Assembly: GCF_001375495.1 (NCBI RefSeq)
Contig: NZ_LN831058.1
Coordinates: 1,260,768 to 1,324,767, forward strand
Length of the DNA stretch: 64,000 bases
Direction of reading: 5' to 3'
Source of the DNA: Flaviflexus massiliensis
GTDB lineage: Bacteria; Actinomycetota; Actinomycetes; Actinomycetales; Actinomycetaceae
The position numbers and the translations under genes are program-made. The notes beneath the pieces were generated by a model. The model did not search any database. It was not told the origin of the DNA and saw only the letters and a list, made by a program, of their open reading frames with translations. Below are positions 26,945-36,116 of the stretch, piece after piece. How positions within the stretch are numbered: the stretch's first letter is position 1; each line of letters begins with the position of its first letter.

Positions 26945-27711
26945 AGCTGTCCCTCCAAGTCCGGTGTCCGATAGGGCAACGCCTCATCTCCGTGCTCGTG
27001 GTCGTGCTCGTGGTCAGGATGATCGTGACCCGTTTGGGCAAGCGGTGCTGCTCCCCGGTGCACGATGCGCCCGTGTTCGATAACAATCGTCTTGTCGATC
27101 ATGGGTGCGAGTTCCTGCAGTTCGTGGAGGACGACGACGATGGTGAGGCCTTCCTCGCGGCGCCGCATGAGCGTCTTCGTGATCTGCTCGCGCGATTGCC
27201 GATCCACTCCCGAAAAGGGCTCATCAAGGAACAGGAGTGAGGGCTTGCGAACGAGAGCGCGGGCGAGCATGACTCGCTGCTGCTGGCCACCTGAGAAGGT
27301 TTGAACGGATTCGTTTCCGCGGTAGGCGAGCCCTACCTCGTCGAGTGCTTCAAGGGCCTTCTGCTTCGCATTCTTCGCGTGCCGGACGCGTTTGCCGTAG
27401 AGAAGGCCCGAGGCAACGACTTCGAGAGCGGTTGCCGGAACTCCCGCCGTGGAAGTGACGCGCTGAGGCGCGTATCCGATCCGTTTCCAGTCAATACTTC
27501 GTCCCGGCAGTTCGGCACCGAAAAGCTTGATGGTGCCGGTGTGGGGAAAGATCCCGAGCATGGCCCTGACGAGAGTGGATTTGCCGGATCCGTTGGGGCC
27601 GAGGATCCCGAGAGTGGTGCCGGATTCGACCGTGAGATCAATAGTGGACAGAATCTGGGATGCGCCTAGGCGCACCCCAACGTTCGTGAGTTCAACCGCT
27701 GTCAACTGCAC
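26941..27711 (-). CDS. znuC: Zinc ABC transporter ATP-binding protein
   Basis: 256 residues. Walker A GPNGSGKST (about 37-45), signature FSGGQQQRV and Walker B LLFLDEPFSGVD are all present, with a switch His in VLHELQEL. The C-terminal tail is rich in His and Asp (HDHPDHEHDHEHGD), a likely zinc-binding or sensing extension. It starts at GTG 27711, ten bases inside znuA. It powers the ZnuB permease. Confidence 0.92.
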   Translation of the reverse strand: MQLTAVELTNVGVRLGASQILSTIDLTVESGTTLGILGPNGSGKSTLVRAMLGIFPHTGTIKLFGAELPGRSIDWKRIGYAPQRVTSTAGVPATALEVVASGLLYGKRVRHAKNAKQKALEALDEVGLAYRGNESVQTFSGGQQQRVMLARALVRKPSLLFLDEPFSGVDRQSREQITKTLMRRREEGLTIVVVLHELQELAPMIDKTIVIEHGRIVHRGAAPLAQTGHDHPDHEHDHEHGDEALPYRTPDLEGQL

Positions 27712-28769
27712 CCCAATGCACCTTGGAGCTTTGACAAATTCGTTCTCATGATTTCCTCGTAATCGACATCGGGATCTCGCTGGGTGGCCCCAGCATCAAG
27801 AATGTCCACGTCCACGCCTGCTTCCTCAGCCAGCACGCTCGTAATCGAGTATTCGGCATCGGAGGTCGCGAAAATTAATGATACTCCTGAGTCGGAAATG
27901 AGGTCAGTGACCTCTGCGACACGCCTGGGGGACGGTTCGGTGTCGATCTCCAGTCCGGCGATGCCCTCCTGCTCAAGGTCGTAGGCGTTTGCAAGGTAGC
28001 CGAAGGCTTCGTGAGAGACAACGAACGTGCGGGTCTCGCACTGGGACAGCCCGGCATGAAAATCCCCATCAAGCTTCGTCAGATCTGCGACGAGCTGCTC
28101 CGCGTTCTGCCGGTACTCCGCGGCGTTCTCGGGATCAATCTCCGCCAGTTGCTCGGCAACGGGCTCTGCCAAAAGCGCCGTTTGGGTGGGGTCTAGCCAA
28201 AAGTGGGGGTCGGGACCCGAGTGATCGTGCCCATCATGCGAATGTTCATCAGTAGTTTCTTCCGATGCCTGGTCATCGGAGTGCTCGTCAGCGGTATCCG
28301 AGGCGTCGTCATTGTCGTGATCGTGACTATCCGTGTTTTCGGCCGCGCCGTGTTCGTGACCGTCAGCGGAGTCCGCCCCGTCCCCATGATCGTGGTCGGA
28401 GTGGTCGATGTTCTCGATGACGTCCACGTAACCCATGGCATCGATGACACGTGCCGGCGCGGTCGCGTCGACCGCGTCGTCCATGGCCGCCTGGTAGCGC
28501 GAGGCGTAGAGCACCAGGTCGACACTTTCGAGTTGGGTGACCTGCCTGGGGGAGAGCTCCAGGCTGTGGTCGTCCGAGCCTGCCGGGGTCAGCGACGTGA
28601 CCGAGACGTAGTCGCCACCCACATGCTCCACCACGTACTGGAGTGGGTAGATGGAGGTGGTGACGGTAATGTCTCCGCCCCCTGCCGTGTCGGTATCGGT
28701 TCCGGAGCAGGCTGCGAGGACCAGGGCGAGTGCGCCGAGGGCAGCAACGGACTGTGAATAACGCTTCAT
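27702..28769 (-). CDS. znuA: Zinc-binding lipoprotein of the ZnuA cluster
   Basis: About 355 residues. A signal peptide ends in a lipobox (LVLAACSG), so it should be anchored by lipid after LspA cleavage. The solute-binding domain is split by a long His/Asp-rich loop (about residues 110-185), typical of zinc-specific ZnuA proteins, and retains the later [18 protein letters not shown] region. The start is ATG 28769, or ATG 28778 three codons upstream; the AAGGAG site at 28782-28787 is long-spaced for the first and short-spaced for the second. First gene of the six-gene operon. Confidence 0.92.
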   Translation of the reverse strand: MKRYSQSVAALGALALVLAACSGTDTDTAGGGDITVTTSIYPLQYVVEHVGGDYVSVTSLTPAGSDDHSLELSPRQVTQLESVDLVLYASRYQAAMDDAVDATAPARVIDAMGYVDVIENIDHSDHDHGDGADSADGHEHGAAENTDSHDHDNDDASDTADEHSDDQASEETTDEHSHDGHDHSGPDPHFWLDPTQTALLAEPVAEQLAEIDPENAAEYRQNAEQLVADLTKLDGDFHAGLSQCETRTFVVSHEAFGYLANAYDLEQEGIAGLEIDTEPSPRRVAEVTDLISDSGVSLIFATSDAEYSITSVLAEEAGVDVDILDAGATQRDPDVDYEEIMRTNLSKLQGALGCS

Positions 28770-28789
28770 GAGAACCATTCTCTCCTTAA

Positions 28790-28804
28790 TGATAATGGTT
28801 GTCA
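28790..28804. promoter_or_regulatory. Zur-box-like operator
   Basis: TGATAATGGTTGTCA is a 7-1-7 imperfect palindrome with five of seven pairs matched, close to the actinobacterial Zur consensus (TGAAAATGATTTTCA type). It lies 20 bases upstream of znuA and could also touch the divergent glyS promoter region. Zur is encoded in the operon it would control. Confidence 0.65.
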
Positions 28805-28922
28805 ATTTGGTGGAGTGCGTTGTGGGACACGGCAGAATGTGGTTTTCGGATCTGTTTCGGGGATACTGGGAGGCGTATGTCAGCATCCGTGCCATCCAGG
28901 TACGGGAAACAGAAAGGTTCCC

Positions 28923-30308
28923 ATGGCTACTTCGAAACTCGACAACGTCATTTCTCTCGCGAAGAGGCGAGGCTTCGTCTTTCCCTCCGGTGAGATCTAC
29001 GGCGGTACCCGCTCGGCATGGGACTACGGGCCGCTCGGTGTGGAGCTCAAGGAAAACATCAAGCGCCAGTGGTGGCGCAACATGGTGCAGGGCCGCGAGG
29101 ACGTTGTCGGACTCGACTCGTCCATCATCCTCCCGCGCGAGGTCTGGGTTGCCTCCGGTCACGTAGGTGTCTTCTCTGACCCGCTGACCGAATGCCTCAA
29201 CTGCCACAAGCGTTTCCGCGTGGATCAGATGCAGGAGGAATTCGCCCACAAGAAGGACCTTGAGAACCCGGATGACATTCCCCTGACTGAGCTTGGATGC
29301 CCCTCCTGTGGCACGAAGGGCCAGTGGACCGGGCCTCGTGACTTCAACATGATGCTCAAGACGACCCTCGGCCCCGTCGAGGACGAGTCGGGCCTGCACT
29401 ACCTGCGCCCCGAAACCGCCCAGGGAATCTTCGTCAACTACAACAACGTCATGACCTCGGCACGCCAGAAACCGCCGTTCGGCATCGCCCAGGTCGGAAA
29501 GTCGTTCCGTAATGAAATCACCCCGGGTAACTTCATTTTCCGTACCCGCGAATTTGAGCAGATGGAGCTGGAGTTCTTCGTCAAGCCCGGCACCGATGAG
29601 GAATGGCACGAGTACTGGCTCCAGTACCGCACGGACTGGTACGTGGATCTCGGCATTAACCGGGACCACCTGCGCCACTACGAACACCCCCAGGAAAAGC
29701 TCTCCCACTACTCGAAGCGCACCGTCGATATCGAGTACCTGTTCGGATTCCAGGGTGGCGACTGGGGCGAGCTTGAGGGCGTTGCCAACCGCACCGACTT
29801 CGACCTCTCAACCCACACTGAGCACTCGGGTAAGAAGCTCGAGTACTTCGATCAGCAGACCGGTGAACGCTACACCCCGTACGTCATTGAGCCCTCGGCA
29901 GGTCTCACGCGTTCGATCATGGCGTTCCTCGTCGAGGCTTACCACGAGGATGAGGCCCCGAACACGAAGGGCGGCGTCGACAAGCGCGTTGTGCTCCGGC
30001 TCGACCCGCGACTCGCACCCGTTAAGGCAGCGGTCCTGCCGCTGTCCCGCAAGGAGGAGCTGACCGTTCCCGCGAAGGCGTTCGCTCAGGAACTGCGCGG
30101 CATGTTCAACATCGAATATGACGATGCTGGAGCCGTGGGACGCCGCTACCGCCGCCAGGACGAGATCGGCACTCCCTTCTGCATCACCTACGACTTCGAT
30201 TCGATCGAGGACCAGGCCGTCACCATTCGTGACCGCGACACGATGGCTCAGGAGCGCGTCTCCCTGTCCAAGGTCGCCTCGTACCTCAACGAGCGAATCC
30301 CGCGCTAG
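28923..30308 (+). CDS. glyS: Glycyl-tRNA synthetase, dimeric type
   Basis: 461-residue class II aminoacyl-tRNA synthetase of the single-chain (alpha2) type. Motifs include [20 protein letters not shown] near the N-terminus, a Cys4 zinc-binding-like insertion (CLNCHKRF ... CPSCGTKG), motif 2 around [12 protein letters not shown] and [14 protein letters not shown], and a C-terminal anticodon-binding domain. The ATG at 28923 has GAAAGG six bases upstream. Longer in-frame upstream sequence overlaps the znuA promoter and is unlikely to be coding. It is divergent from the zinc operon. Confidence 0.96.
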   Translation: MATSKLDNVISLAKRRGFVFPSGEIYGGTRSAWDYGPLGVELKENIKRQWWRNMVQGREDVVGLDSSIILPREVWVASGHVGVFSDPLTECLNCHKRFRVDQMQEEFAHKKDLENPDDIPLTELGCPSCGTKGQWTGPRDFNMMLKTTLGPVEDESGLHYLRPETAQGIFVNYNNVMTSARQKPPFGIAQVGKSFRNEITPGNFIFRTREFEQMELEFFVKPGTDEEWHEYWLQYRTDWYVDLGINRDHLRHYEHPQEKLSHYSKRTVDIEYLFGFQGGDWGELEGVANRTDFDLSTHTEHSGKKLEYFDQQTGERYTPYVIEPSAGLTRSIMAFLVEAYHEDEAPNTKGGVDKRVVLRLDPRLAPVKAAVLPLSRKEELTVPAKAFAQELRGMFNIEYDDAGAVGRRYRRQDEIGTPFCITYDFDSIEDQAVTIRDRDTMAQERVSLSKVASYLNERIPR

Positions 30309-31438
30309 TGCATTCCCATGAGGACGTGAGCCTCGACAGGGGTACGACAAAACGCATTGCCACCTGGCAGTCGATCATCGTCGTACCCCTGGCGCTCGCC
30401 ACCCTCATCGGACTCATCCTGCTCTGGCCCCCGTCCAACACCCCGGCCGGATCCATTCCCCTCCTCGCGGACTCGGCACGCCTCGAAAAGGGGCGGATCA
30501 CGGAGATGGGGGAAGTGGACGAGACCGGAGCCACCCCGGTCCGGATGCTGCTCGAGGGGGATGTCGGGACCGAAGTTCCGGTCCACGTGCCACCCGAAAT
30601 CATCGTGAACGGGCTGGACGTGGGGGACACCATAGAGGCACTGTTTACTCCGTCTGCGATCGGCACCGGTACGCCCTACGTATTCTGGGATTTTGAACGG
30701 GACGTCCCCCTGTGGACTCTCATCGGGCTCTATCTTTTCGTTGTCGCCCTCGTCGCCCGAGGCAAGGGACTGGCTGCGGTCGCGGGGCTTGGACTGTCCC
30801 TCGCCGTTGTCGTTCTCTTCATGCTCCCCGCACTGCTCGCAGGGTCGAGCCCGCTCCTCGTTGTCCTCGTCGGGGCAGGGGCGATGATGTTCACCTCGAT
30901 CTACCTCGCCCACGGCATCTCAATCCGCACCACGACAGCGATTCTTGGCACCGCGGGAGGCCTGCTCGTCACCGGTGTGCTCGCCATTGTCGCCACCGAC
31001 TTCGCGAACCTGACCGGTACGCTCACCGACTCGGCACTGTCGCTCACCTCCTACAGCATTCAGCTCGACCAGGTACTCGTGTGCGGCATGATTCTCGCCG
31101 GCCTCGGTGCTCTCAACGACGTCACCATCACCCAGGTATCAACCGTGTGGGAACTGCGTGCCGCGAACCCGGACGCGACCGTCGCCCAGCTCTACCGGCA
31201 GGGTATGGTCATTGGTCGAGATCACATCGCCTCCACGATCTACACGCTCGCCTTCGCCTATGTGGGTACAGCCCTGCCCCTTCTCATGTCCGCAGCCTTA
31301 CTCGACCGGTCCTTCCTCGCTACACTGTCTACTGGCGAAATCGCGGAAGAGATCGTACGCACCCTCGTTGCCTCGATCGGACTCGTGCTCGCCATCCCAC
31401 TCACGACCGGAATTGCTGCGAGGCTAGCGCGTGCCTGA
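30308..31438 (+). CDS. YibE/F-family membrane protein
   Basis: 376 residues. An N-terminal membrane segment (about 19-38), an extracytoplasmic beta-rich part (about 45-125) and about seven further membrane segments match the YibE/F family. The conserved GALNDVTITQVSTVWELRAANP stretch and MVIGRDHIASTIYTLAFAYVG region are visible. Function in most bacteria is unknown. Its GTG start shares one base with the glyS stop, and its 3' end overlaps dusB by eight bases, so it is co-transcribed with translation genes. Confidence 0.85.
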   Translation: MHSHEDVSLDRGTTKRIATWQSIIVVPLALATLIGLILLWPPSNTPAGSIPLLADSARLEKGRITEMGEVDETGATPVRMLLEGDVGTEVPVHVPPEIIVNGLDVGDTIEALFTPSAIGTGTPYVFWDFERDVPLWTLIGLYLFVVALVARGKGLAAVAGLGLSLAVVVLFMLPALLAGSSPLLVVLVGAGAMMFTSIYLAHGISIRTTTAILGTAGGLLVTGVLAIVATDFANLTGTLTDSALSLTSYSIQLDQVLVCGMILAGLGALNDVTITQVSTVWELRAANPDATVAQLYRQGMVIGRDHIASTIYTLAFAYVGTALPLLMSAALLDRSFLATLSTGEIAEEIVRTLVASIGLVLAIPLTTGIAARLARA

Positions 31439-32588
31439 ACTAAACTTTGGAAACCTGACCGTCACGGACGTTGTCCTGGCGCCCATGGCTGGCGTCACGA
31501 ACCCGCCCTTCCGCAGGCTCTGCCGCGAAGCGGGCGAGCTCGGTGCCCGCCAGGCCGGATACGAGGGCGTGAGCGGACTCTACGTGTGCGAAATGGTCAC
31601 CACCCGCGCTCTTGTCGAGAGGCACCCGGAAACGATGCGCATGGTCGAACCGGACCCGGAGGACCCGATCCGCTCCATCCAACTCTACGGAGTAGAACCT
31701 AAAACCGTGGGAGCCGCCGTCAAGCTCCTGGCCGACGAGGACCGTGCCGACCACATCGACCTGAATTTTGGATGCCCGGTCCCGAAAGTTACCCGCAAGG
31801 GCGGGGGAGCCGCACTTCCCTGGAAAACAGACCTCTTCACCGAGATCGTCACAGCAGCCGTCGACAACTCCGGCGGCATCCCCATCACTATCAAGACCCG
31901 CATCGGTATCGACGGCGACCACCAGACGTATTTGGATGCTGGGCGGATCGCGCAGGATGCGGGGGTGGTTGCCATGGCACTCCACGGACGCACCATGGCC
32001 CAGCACTACTCGGGTAAAGCCGACTGGGACACGATCGCGACCCTCGTCGACGAACTCGACATCCCGGTCCTCGGCAACGGTGACCTCTTCACCGCGGACG
32101 ATGCGGACGCGATGAGGGAACACACGGGGTGCGCGGGAATTGTTGTAGGCCGCGGATGCCAGGGCAGGCCCTGGATCTTCACCGATCTCGTTGCCGCTTC
32201 CCACGGCTCCACCGTCCGAGCCCGCCCCAGCTTCCGGGAAGTCAGCGCCATCATCCACCGGCACGCCGAATACTCCATTGACCACTTCGGTGACGAGGGA
32301 CGCGCCATGAGAGAAATGCGCAAGCACATCACCTGGTACCTCAAAGGCTTCGCCATCGGTGGGGAGGCCCGCCGCGACCTCGCACTCGTCTCCACGCTCG
32401 CAGAGCTTGACGACCGCCTCGCCGCCATTCCCGACCAGGAGTATCCCGATGCGGCTGACGGTCCCAGGGGGCGTGCCGGCTCTGAGAAGAAACCGCACCT
32501 GCCCGAATTCTGGCTCGACTCCCGCCAACTCTCACCCGAGCAAAGCCTCAAGATCCACGCGGCCGAACTCGGCATCTCCGGAGGCTGA
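31431..32588 (+). CDS. dusB: tRNA-dihydrouridine synthase (DusB type)
   Basis: 385-residue FMN enzyme that reduces uridines in the tRNA D-loop. The TIM barrel begins APMAGVTNPPFRRLCRE, carries the catalytic Cys in NFGCPVPKVTRKGGGAAL, and has the FMN-binding GNGDLF and GIVVGRGCQGRPW stretches. The C-terminal tail is an alpha-helical RNA-binding domain. It starts at GTG 31431, overlapping the YibE/F gene. Confidence 0.92.
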   Translation: MPELNFGNLTVTDVVLAPMAGVTNPPFRRLCREAGELGARQAGYEGVSGLYVCEMVTTRALVERHPETMRMVEPDPEDPIRSIQLYGVEPKTVGAAVKLLADEDRADHIDLNFGCPVPKVTRKGGGAALPWKTDLFTEIVTAAVDNSGGIPITIKTRIGIDGDHQTYLDAGRIAQDAGVVAMALHGRTMAQHYSGKADWDTIATLVDELDIPVLGNGDLFTADDADAMREHTGCAGIVVGRGCQGRPWIFTDLVAASHGSTVRARPSFREVSAIIHRHAEYSIDHFGDEGRAMREMRKHITWYLKGFAIGGEARRDLALVSTLAELDDRLAAIPDQEYPDAADGPRGRAGSEKKPHLPEFWLDSRQLSPEQSLKIHAAELGISGG

Positions 32589-32668
32589 CACCCCCGCCGG
32601 TCTGGCGATGAGAGGACCCGCACTCGGTCCACAGGAACAAGGATGCTCACCCCACCCCGGAAGCGTTG

Positions 32669-32674
32669 TAAGCT
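32669..32674 (+). promoter_or_regulatory. Candidate -10 hexamer for leaderless dgt-like gene
   Basis: TAAGCT lies six bases before the GTG at 32681 and fits the TANNNT pattern. No ribosome site precedes the GTG, so transcription may begin at the start codon. Confidence 0.4.
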
Positions 32675-32680
32675 CTAAAG

Positions 32681-33871
32681 GTGGACTATGACGGCCTTGA
32701 TGTAGAGCGGTGGGCACCCGAGGGTGCCCACAGTGCCGCCCGCTCCCACTTCGAACGAGACCGGGCACGCGTCCTTCACTCCGCTGCGCTACGCAGACTT
32801 GGCGCCAAAACCCAAGTGCTGGGGCCCGCTACCAACGACTTCGTGCGCACCCGGCTCACCCACACTCTCGAAGTTGCACAGATCGGACGTTCGCTCGCCA
32901 AATACATGGGAGCTGACCAGGACCTCGTCGAAACCGCCTCGCTCTGCCACGACCTGGGCCACCCGCCGTTTGGGCACAACGGTGAGCGAGCGCTCGCGGA
33001 AGTTTCCCAAGACATCGGTGGCTTTGAAGGGAACGCGCAAACACTGCGCCTCATCACCAGGCTGGAACCGAAACGATTCTTCCCCGACGGGAGGCCGGCC
33101 GGCATGAACCTCACCCGCGCCACGATCGACGCAACGATCAAATACCCGTGGGGAGCGGGTGAAGGGAAGCGAAAGTTCAACTTCTACGAGGACGATCGCG
33201 ACGTATACGAGTGGGCTCGGCTGAGCAATGAGGGACAGTGCGTGGAAGCGCAGATGATGGATCTCGCTGACGACATCGGGTACTCGGTTCATGACGTGGA
33301 AGATGCGATTGTTCGTGGCCACGTGCATGTCGACACCCTGGCAAACGAGCTCGGCCAGGTCATCGAAGCCACCATCAACTGGTATGGCGGTGACGCGGAC
33401 CGGCTTGCCGCGGCCTTCGAGCGACTCCAGCCCCTGCTCCCGACGAGCTATGACGGAAGCCAGCGCGATCTTGCGCGCCTGAAAGACTTGACGTCAGACT
33501 TTATCGGTCGGTTCCTCACCGCGGTGACAGATGCCTCCCCAACCTCGCTGAGGTATCGGGGCGAGGTCGTTATTCCCGAGGAGATCGCGGACGAGGTCCT
33601 GCTCCTCAAGGGCATTGCGGTCACGTACGTCATGGCACCACGGGAACTTGAACCCACCTACCTGTCGCAGCGCTCCGTCCTCTTCGACCTGGTTGACGCC
33701 CTGTGGGACCGGCCTGCAGAAATGGATCCCATGTACCTCGACACGTATCGGGAAGCGGGCGACGATGCTGCGAAACTCCGGGCCATCATCGACCAGGTTG
33801 CTTCGCTGACCGACCAGTCGGCGATGGGATGGCATGCGCGCCTGTGTGGAATGCTCAGGAGCTCCCTGTGA
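32681..33871 (+). CDS. dGTP triphosphohydrolase-like HD protein
   Basis: 396 residues of the deoxyguanosinetriphosphate triphosphohydrolase-like family, which hydrolyse dNTPs to nucleosides and tripolyphosphate. HD-domain ligands are visible: His in RLTHTLEVAQIG, the HD pair in CHDLGHPPFGHNGE, and a later Asp in DLADDIGYSVHDVEDA. It starts at GTG 32681 after a 92-base gap from dusB. The stop overlaps dnaG as GTGA, an arrangement conserved in many actinobacteria and consistent with a DNA-replication role. Confidence 0.9.
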   Translation: MDYDGLDVERWAPEGAHSAARSHFERDRARVLHSAALRRLGAKTQVLGPATNDFVRTRLTHTLEVAQIGRSLAKYMGADQDLVETASLCHDLGHPPFGHNGERALAEVSQDIGGFEGNAQTLRLITRLEPKRFFPDGRPAGMNLTRATIDATIKYPWGAGEGKRKFNFYEDDRDVYEWARLSNEGQCVEAQMMDLADDIGYSVHDVEDAIVRGHVHVDTLANELGQVIEATINWYGGDADRLAAAFERLQPLLPTSYDGSQRDLARLKDLTSDFIGRFLTAVTDASPTSLRYRGEVVIPEEIADEVLLLKGIAVTYVMAPRELEPTYLSQRSVLFDLVDALWDRPAEMDPMYLDTYREAGDDAAKLRAIIDQVASLTDQSAMGWHARLCGMLRSSL

Positions 33872-35760
33872 TCCCCAGAGAAGATATCGACAAGGTGCGC
33901 GAACGCGTCCGCATCGAAGACATCGTGTCCGACTACGTGTCGTTGCGGAATGCGGGTACGGGTTCGATGAAGGGGCTGTGCCCCTTCCACGATGAAAAGT
34001 CCCCGTCTTTCCACGTGCGCCCCCACGTGGGCCGCTGGCACTGCTTCGGATGTGGGGAGGGCGGCGATGTCTTCTCGTTCGTTGAGAAAATTGAACACAT
34101 CCCGTTCATCGAGGCCGTCCAGTTCCTTGCGCGCAAGGTTGGTGTGGAGCTGCGCGACGAGAAGGGACCGCGTGAGAACAGGGGAGTGACGAGGGCGCGA
34201 CTCGTTGATGCGCACACGGCAGCCGTCGAGTTCTACCAAGACCAGCTCTCCCGCAACTCTGTTGCCCTCGAATTCTTAACCAATCGGGGTTTCGACCGCG
34301 AGGTCATCGACTCGTTCGAAGTCGGATACTCACCAGACTCGTGGGATGAATTGCTTCGCCACCTGCGCGGAAAAGGATTCACCGAGAAGGAGCTCGCCGC
34401 AACCGGGCTGTTCTCAAGCGGCACTCGGGGAATGTATGACAGGTTCCGTGGCCGTATCATGTGGCCAATCCATTCGATCACTGGTGAAACCATTGGATTC
34501 GGTGCCCGGATCATCGGTGAGGGACAACCCAAGTACCTCAACACCCCCGAAACGCAGCTTTACCAGAAGTCGAAGGTGCTCTACGGGCTGGACAGGGCAA
34601 AGAAAGCCGTCAGCACCGACCGTCAGGTCGTCATCGTCGAAGGCTACACAGATGTCATGGCTGCCCACCTGGCAGGAATCACGACTGCGGTCGCAACCTG
34701 CGGCACCGCCTTCGGAACTGAACACACGAAGATTGTCCGCCGCCTCATCGGAGACTCGGCATCGCCCTCGGCCGGAGTGCAACTGTCGTCTGGCAGGTCC
34801 GTGGGCGGAGAAATTATCTTCACCTTCGATGGTGACGAGGCCGGTCAGAAGGCCGCCCTGCGAGCATACGAAGAAGACCAGTCTTTTGCGGCCCAAACAT
34901 TCATTGCCGTTGATCGCGCGGGTCGGGACCCGGCCGATGTGCGGCAGCAGGATGGTGATGAGGGGGTGCGCGCCCTCATCGAATCCCGCGAACCACTCTT
35001 TGCCTTCGCAATCCGTTCCGTGCTCAAAGGGGCCCGCCTCGAAACAGCCGAGGGACGCGTGGCAGGACTGCGGGCAGCAGCCCCCATGGTCGCGGGCATC
35101 CGCGATCAGGTCCTGCGGGGCGAGTACTCGCGGCAGCTGTCTGGCTGGTTGGGGATGGACGAGGACTCGGTGCGTTCCGCTGTTAGAAGCGCGGGCGGCC
35201 CCCGAGGCCAAGCGCGGCAAACACCTGCCCAGTTGGCGCCCCGCAATCAGCTTCGGGACCCGATCGAACGGATTGAACGCGAAGCGCTTGAAGTCATCTT
35301 GCAGATGCCGAACTATGCTCGAGCGGCCGGGGTTGACGATCTGCCGGCAGAAACATTCGTGGTGCCGGTCCACCGGTCCATCCACGACGCGATCCGGGCA
35401 GCGGGCGGTGTTGCCGCCTACGCGGTGAAGGAAGAAGAGCTTGCGGGAAGGGGAGTGCCAGATGCCGCCTCGAAGGCAAGCAACTGGTTCGTCGACGAAG
35501 TCTCCTCCCAGGCCGAACCCGAAGTGGTGGCTGCGATCTCCCAAATTTCGGTTGCGCCACTTCCGCAACGCGACCCGGAAGGGCTGTGGACCTATGCTCG
35601 GGGAATCATCTTGTCCCTTCTCAGGCTTGGTGTGACCCGTCAAATCGGTGAAATCCGGGGCAGGCTTCAGCGCACGGATCCCGAACACGACGATTACGAG
35701 GCACTCTTTGCCAGGCTCATGCAGCTCGAACAACAAAAGCGAGCCTACGAAGAGGCGTAG
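33868..35760 (+). CDS. dnaG: DNA primase
   Basis: 630-residue primase that makes RNA primers for replication. The N-terminal zinc finger reads CPFHDEKSPSFHV and then CFGCGEGGDVFSF. The RNA-polymerase core follows, with the TOPRIM stretches VIVEGYTDVMAAHLAG and FTFDGDEAGQKAA. Between these two lies a Ser/Gly-rich stretch of about 20 residues that looks like a local insertion. The C-terminal third is the helicase-binding region. The GTG at 33868 overlaps the previous stop. An open frame runs further upstream inside the dgt-like gene but is not family-like. Confidence 0.95.
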   Translation: MIPREDIDKVRERVRIEDIVSDYVSLRNAGTGSMKGLCPFHDEKSPSFHVRPHVGRWHCFGCGEGGDVFSFVEKIEHIPFIEAVQFLARKVGVELRDEKGPRENRGVTRARLVDAHTAAVEFYQDQLSRNSVALEFLTNRGFDREVIDSFEVGYSPDSWDELLRHLRGKGFTEKELAATGLFSSGTRGMYDRFRGRIMWPIHSITGETIGFGARIIGEGQPKYLNTPETQLYQKSKVLYGLDRAKKAVSTDRQVVIVEGYTDVMAAHLAGITTAVATCGTAFGTEHTKIVRRLIGDSASPSAGVQLSSGRSVGGEIIFTFDGDEAGQKAALRAYEEDQSFAAQTFIAVDRAGRDPADVRQQDGDEGVRALIESREPLFAFAIRSVLKGARLETAEGRVAGLRAAAPMVAGIRDQVLRGEYSRQLSGWLGMDEDSVRSAVRSAGGPRGQARQTPAQLAPRNQLRDPIERIEREALEVILQMPNYARAAGVDDLPAETFVVPVHRSIHDAIRAAGGVAAYAVKEEELAGRGVPDAASKASNWFVDEVSSQAEPEVVAAISQISVAPLPQRDPEGLWTYARGIILSLLRLGVTRQIGEIRGRLQRTDPEHDDYEALFARLMQLEQQKRAYEEA

Positions 35761-36116
35761 CGTGGACACAGGTCAAGCTTGGGTAGGGTGCCCGTGAATT
35801 TGTTCACCGAATCTATAGAATTGGTTTGACTCCTGTGTGATTTTTGTATTTGCCGAGCTCTCTGAATGGACTTCACGCGGAGCTGTGCATCTTAGCTTGA
35901 TAGTGGCCGTACCAGCAGTCAGTCGCAAACCCTCGGTCATTTCCTAGTGTGTGCACTCGACTGTTTGTCCAATGTTGGTTTTTTGTTAATGTACGTACAC
36001 AAAATTTGGATTTCTGCCCCGCAGTGTAAACTTCAAGAATTTTAAAGTTATTTGTCCTCACTCTCCTTCATAATGAAGTTGTGTTTAATACACGCTGACT
36101 CACATTGGAGAGAATG
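35761..36116. other. AT-rich intergenic stretch before the repeat protein
   Basis: No gene is visible. The stretch is clearly more AT-rich than its flanks. It holds a perfect 10-bp palindrome TGTACGTACA (35991-36000), a 13-bp palindrome CTTCAT-A-ATGAAG (36066-36078) and a TTTAAT hexamer (36083-36088) that could act as a -10. GGAGAGA (36107-36113) is the ribosome site of the next gene. It is probably the control region of the secreted protein. Confidence 0.6.

Noticed and set aside
33703-33867. Longer DnaG starting inside the dgt-like gene
   Set aside because: The extra residues are a frame shadow of the dgt-like gene; the zinc finger of primases begins shortly after the GTG at 33868.
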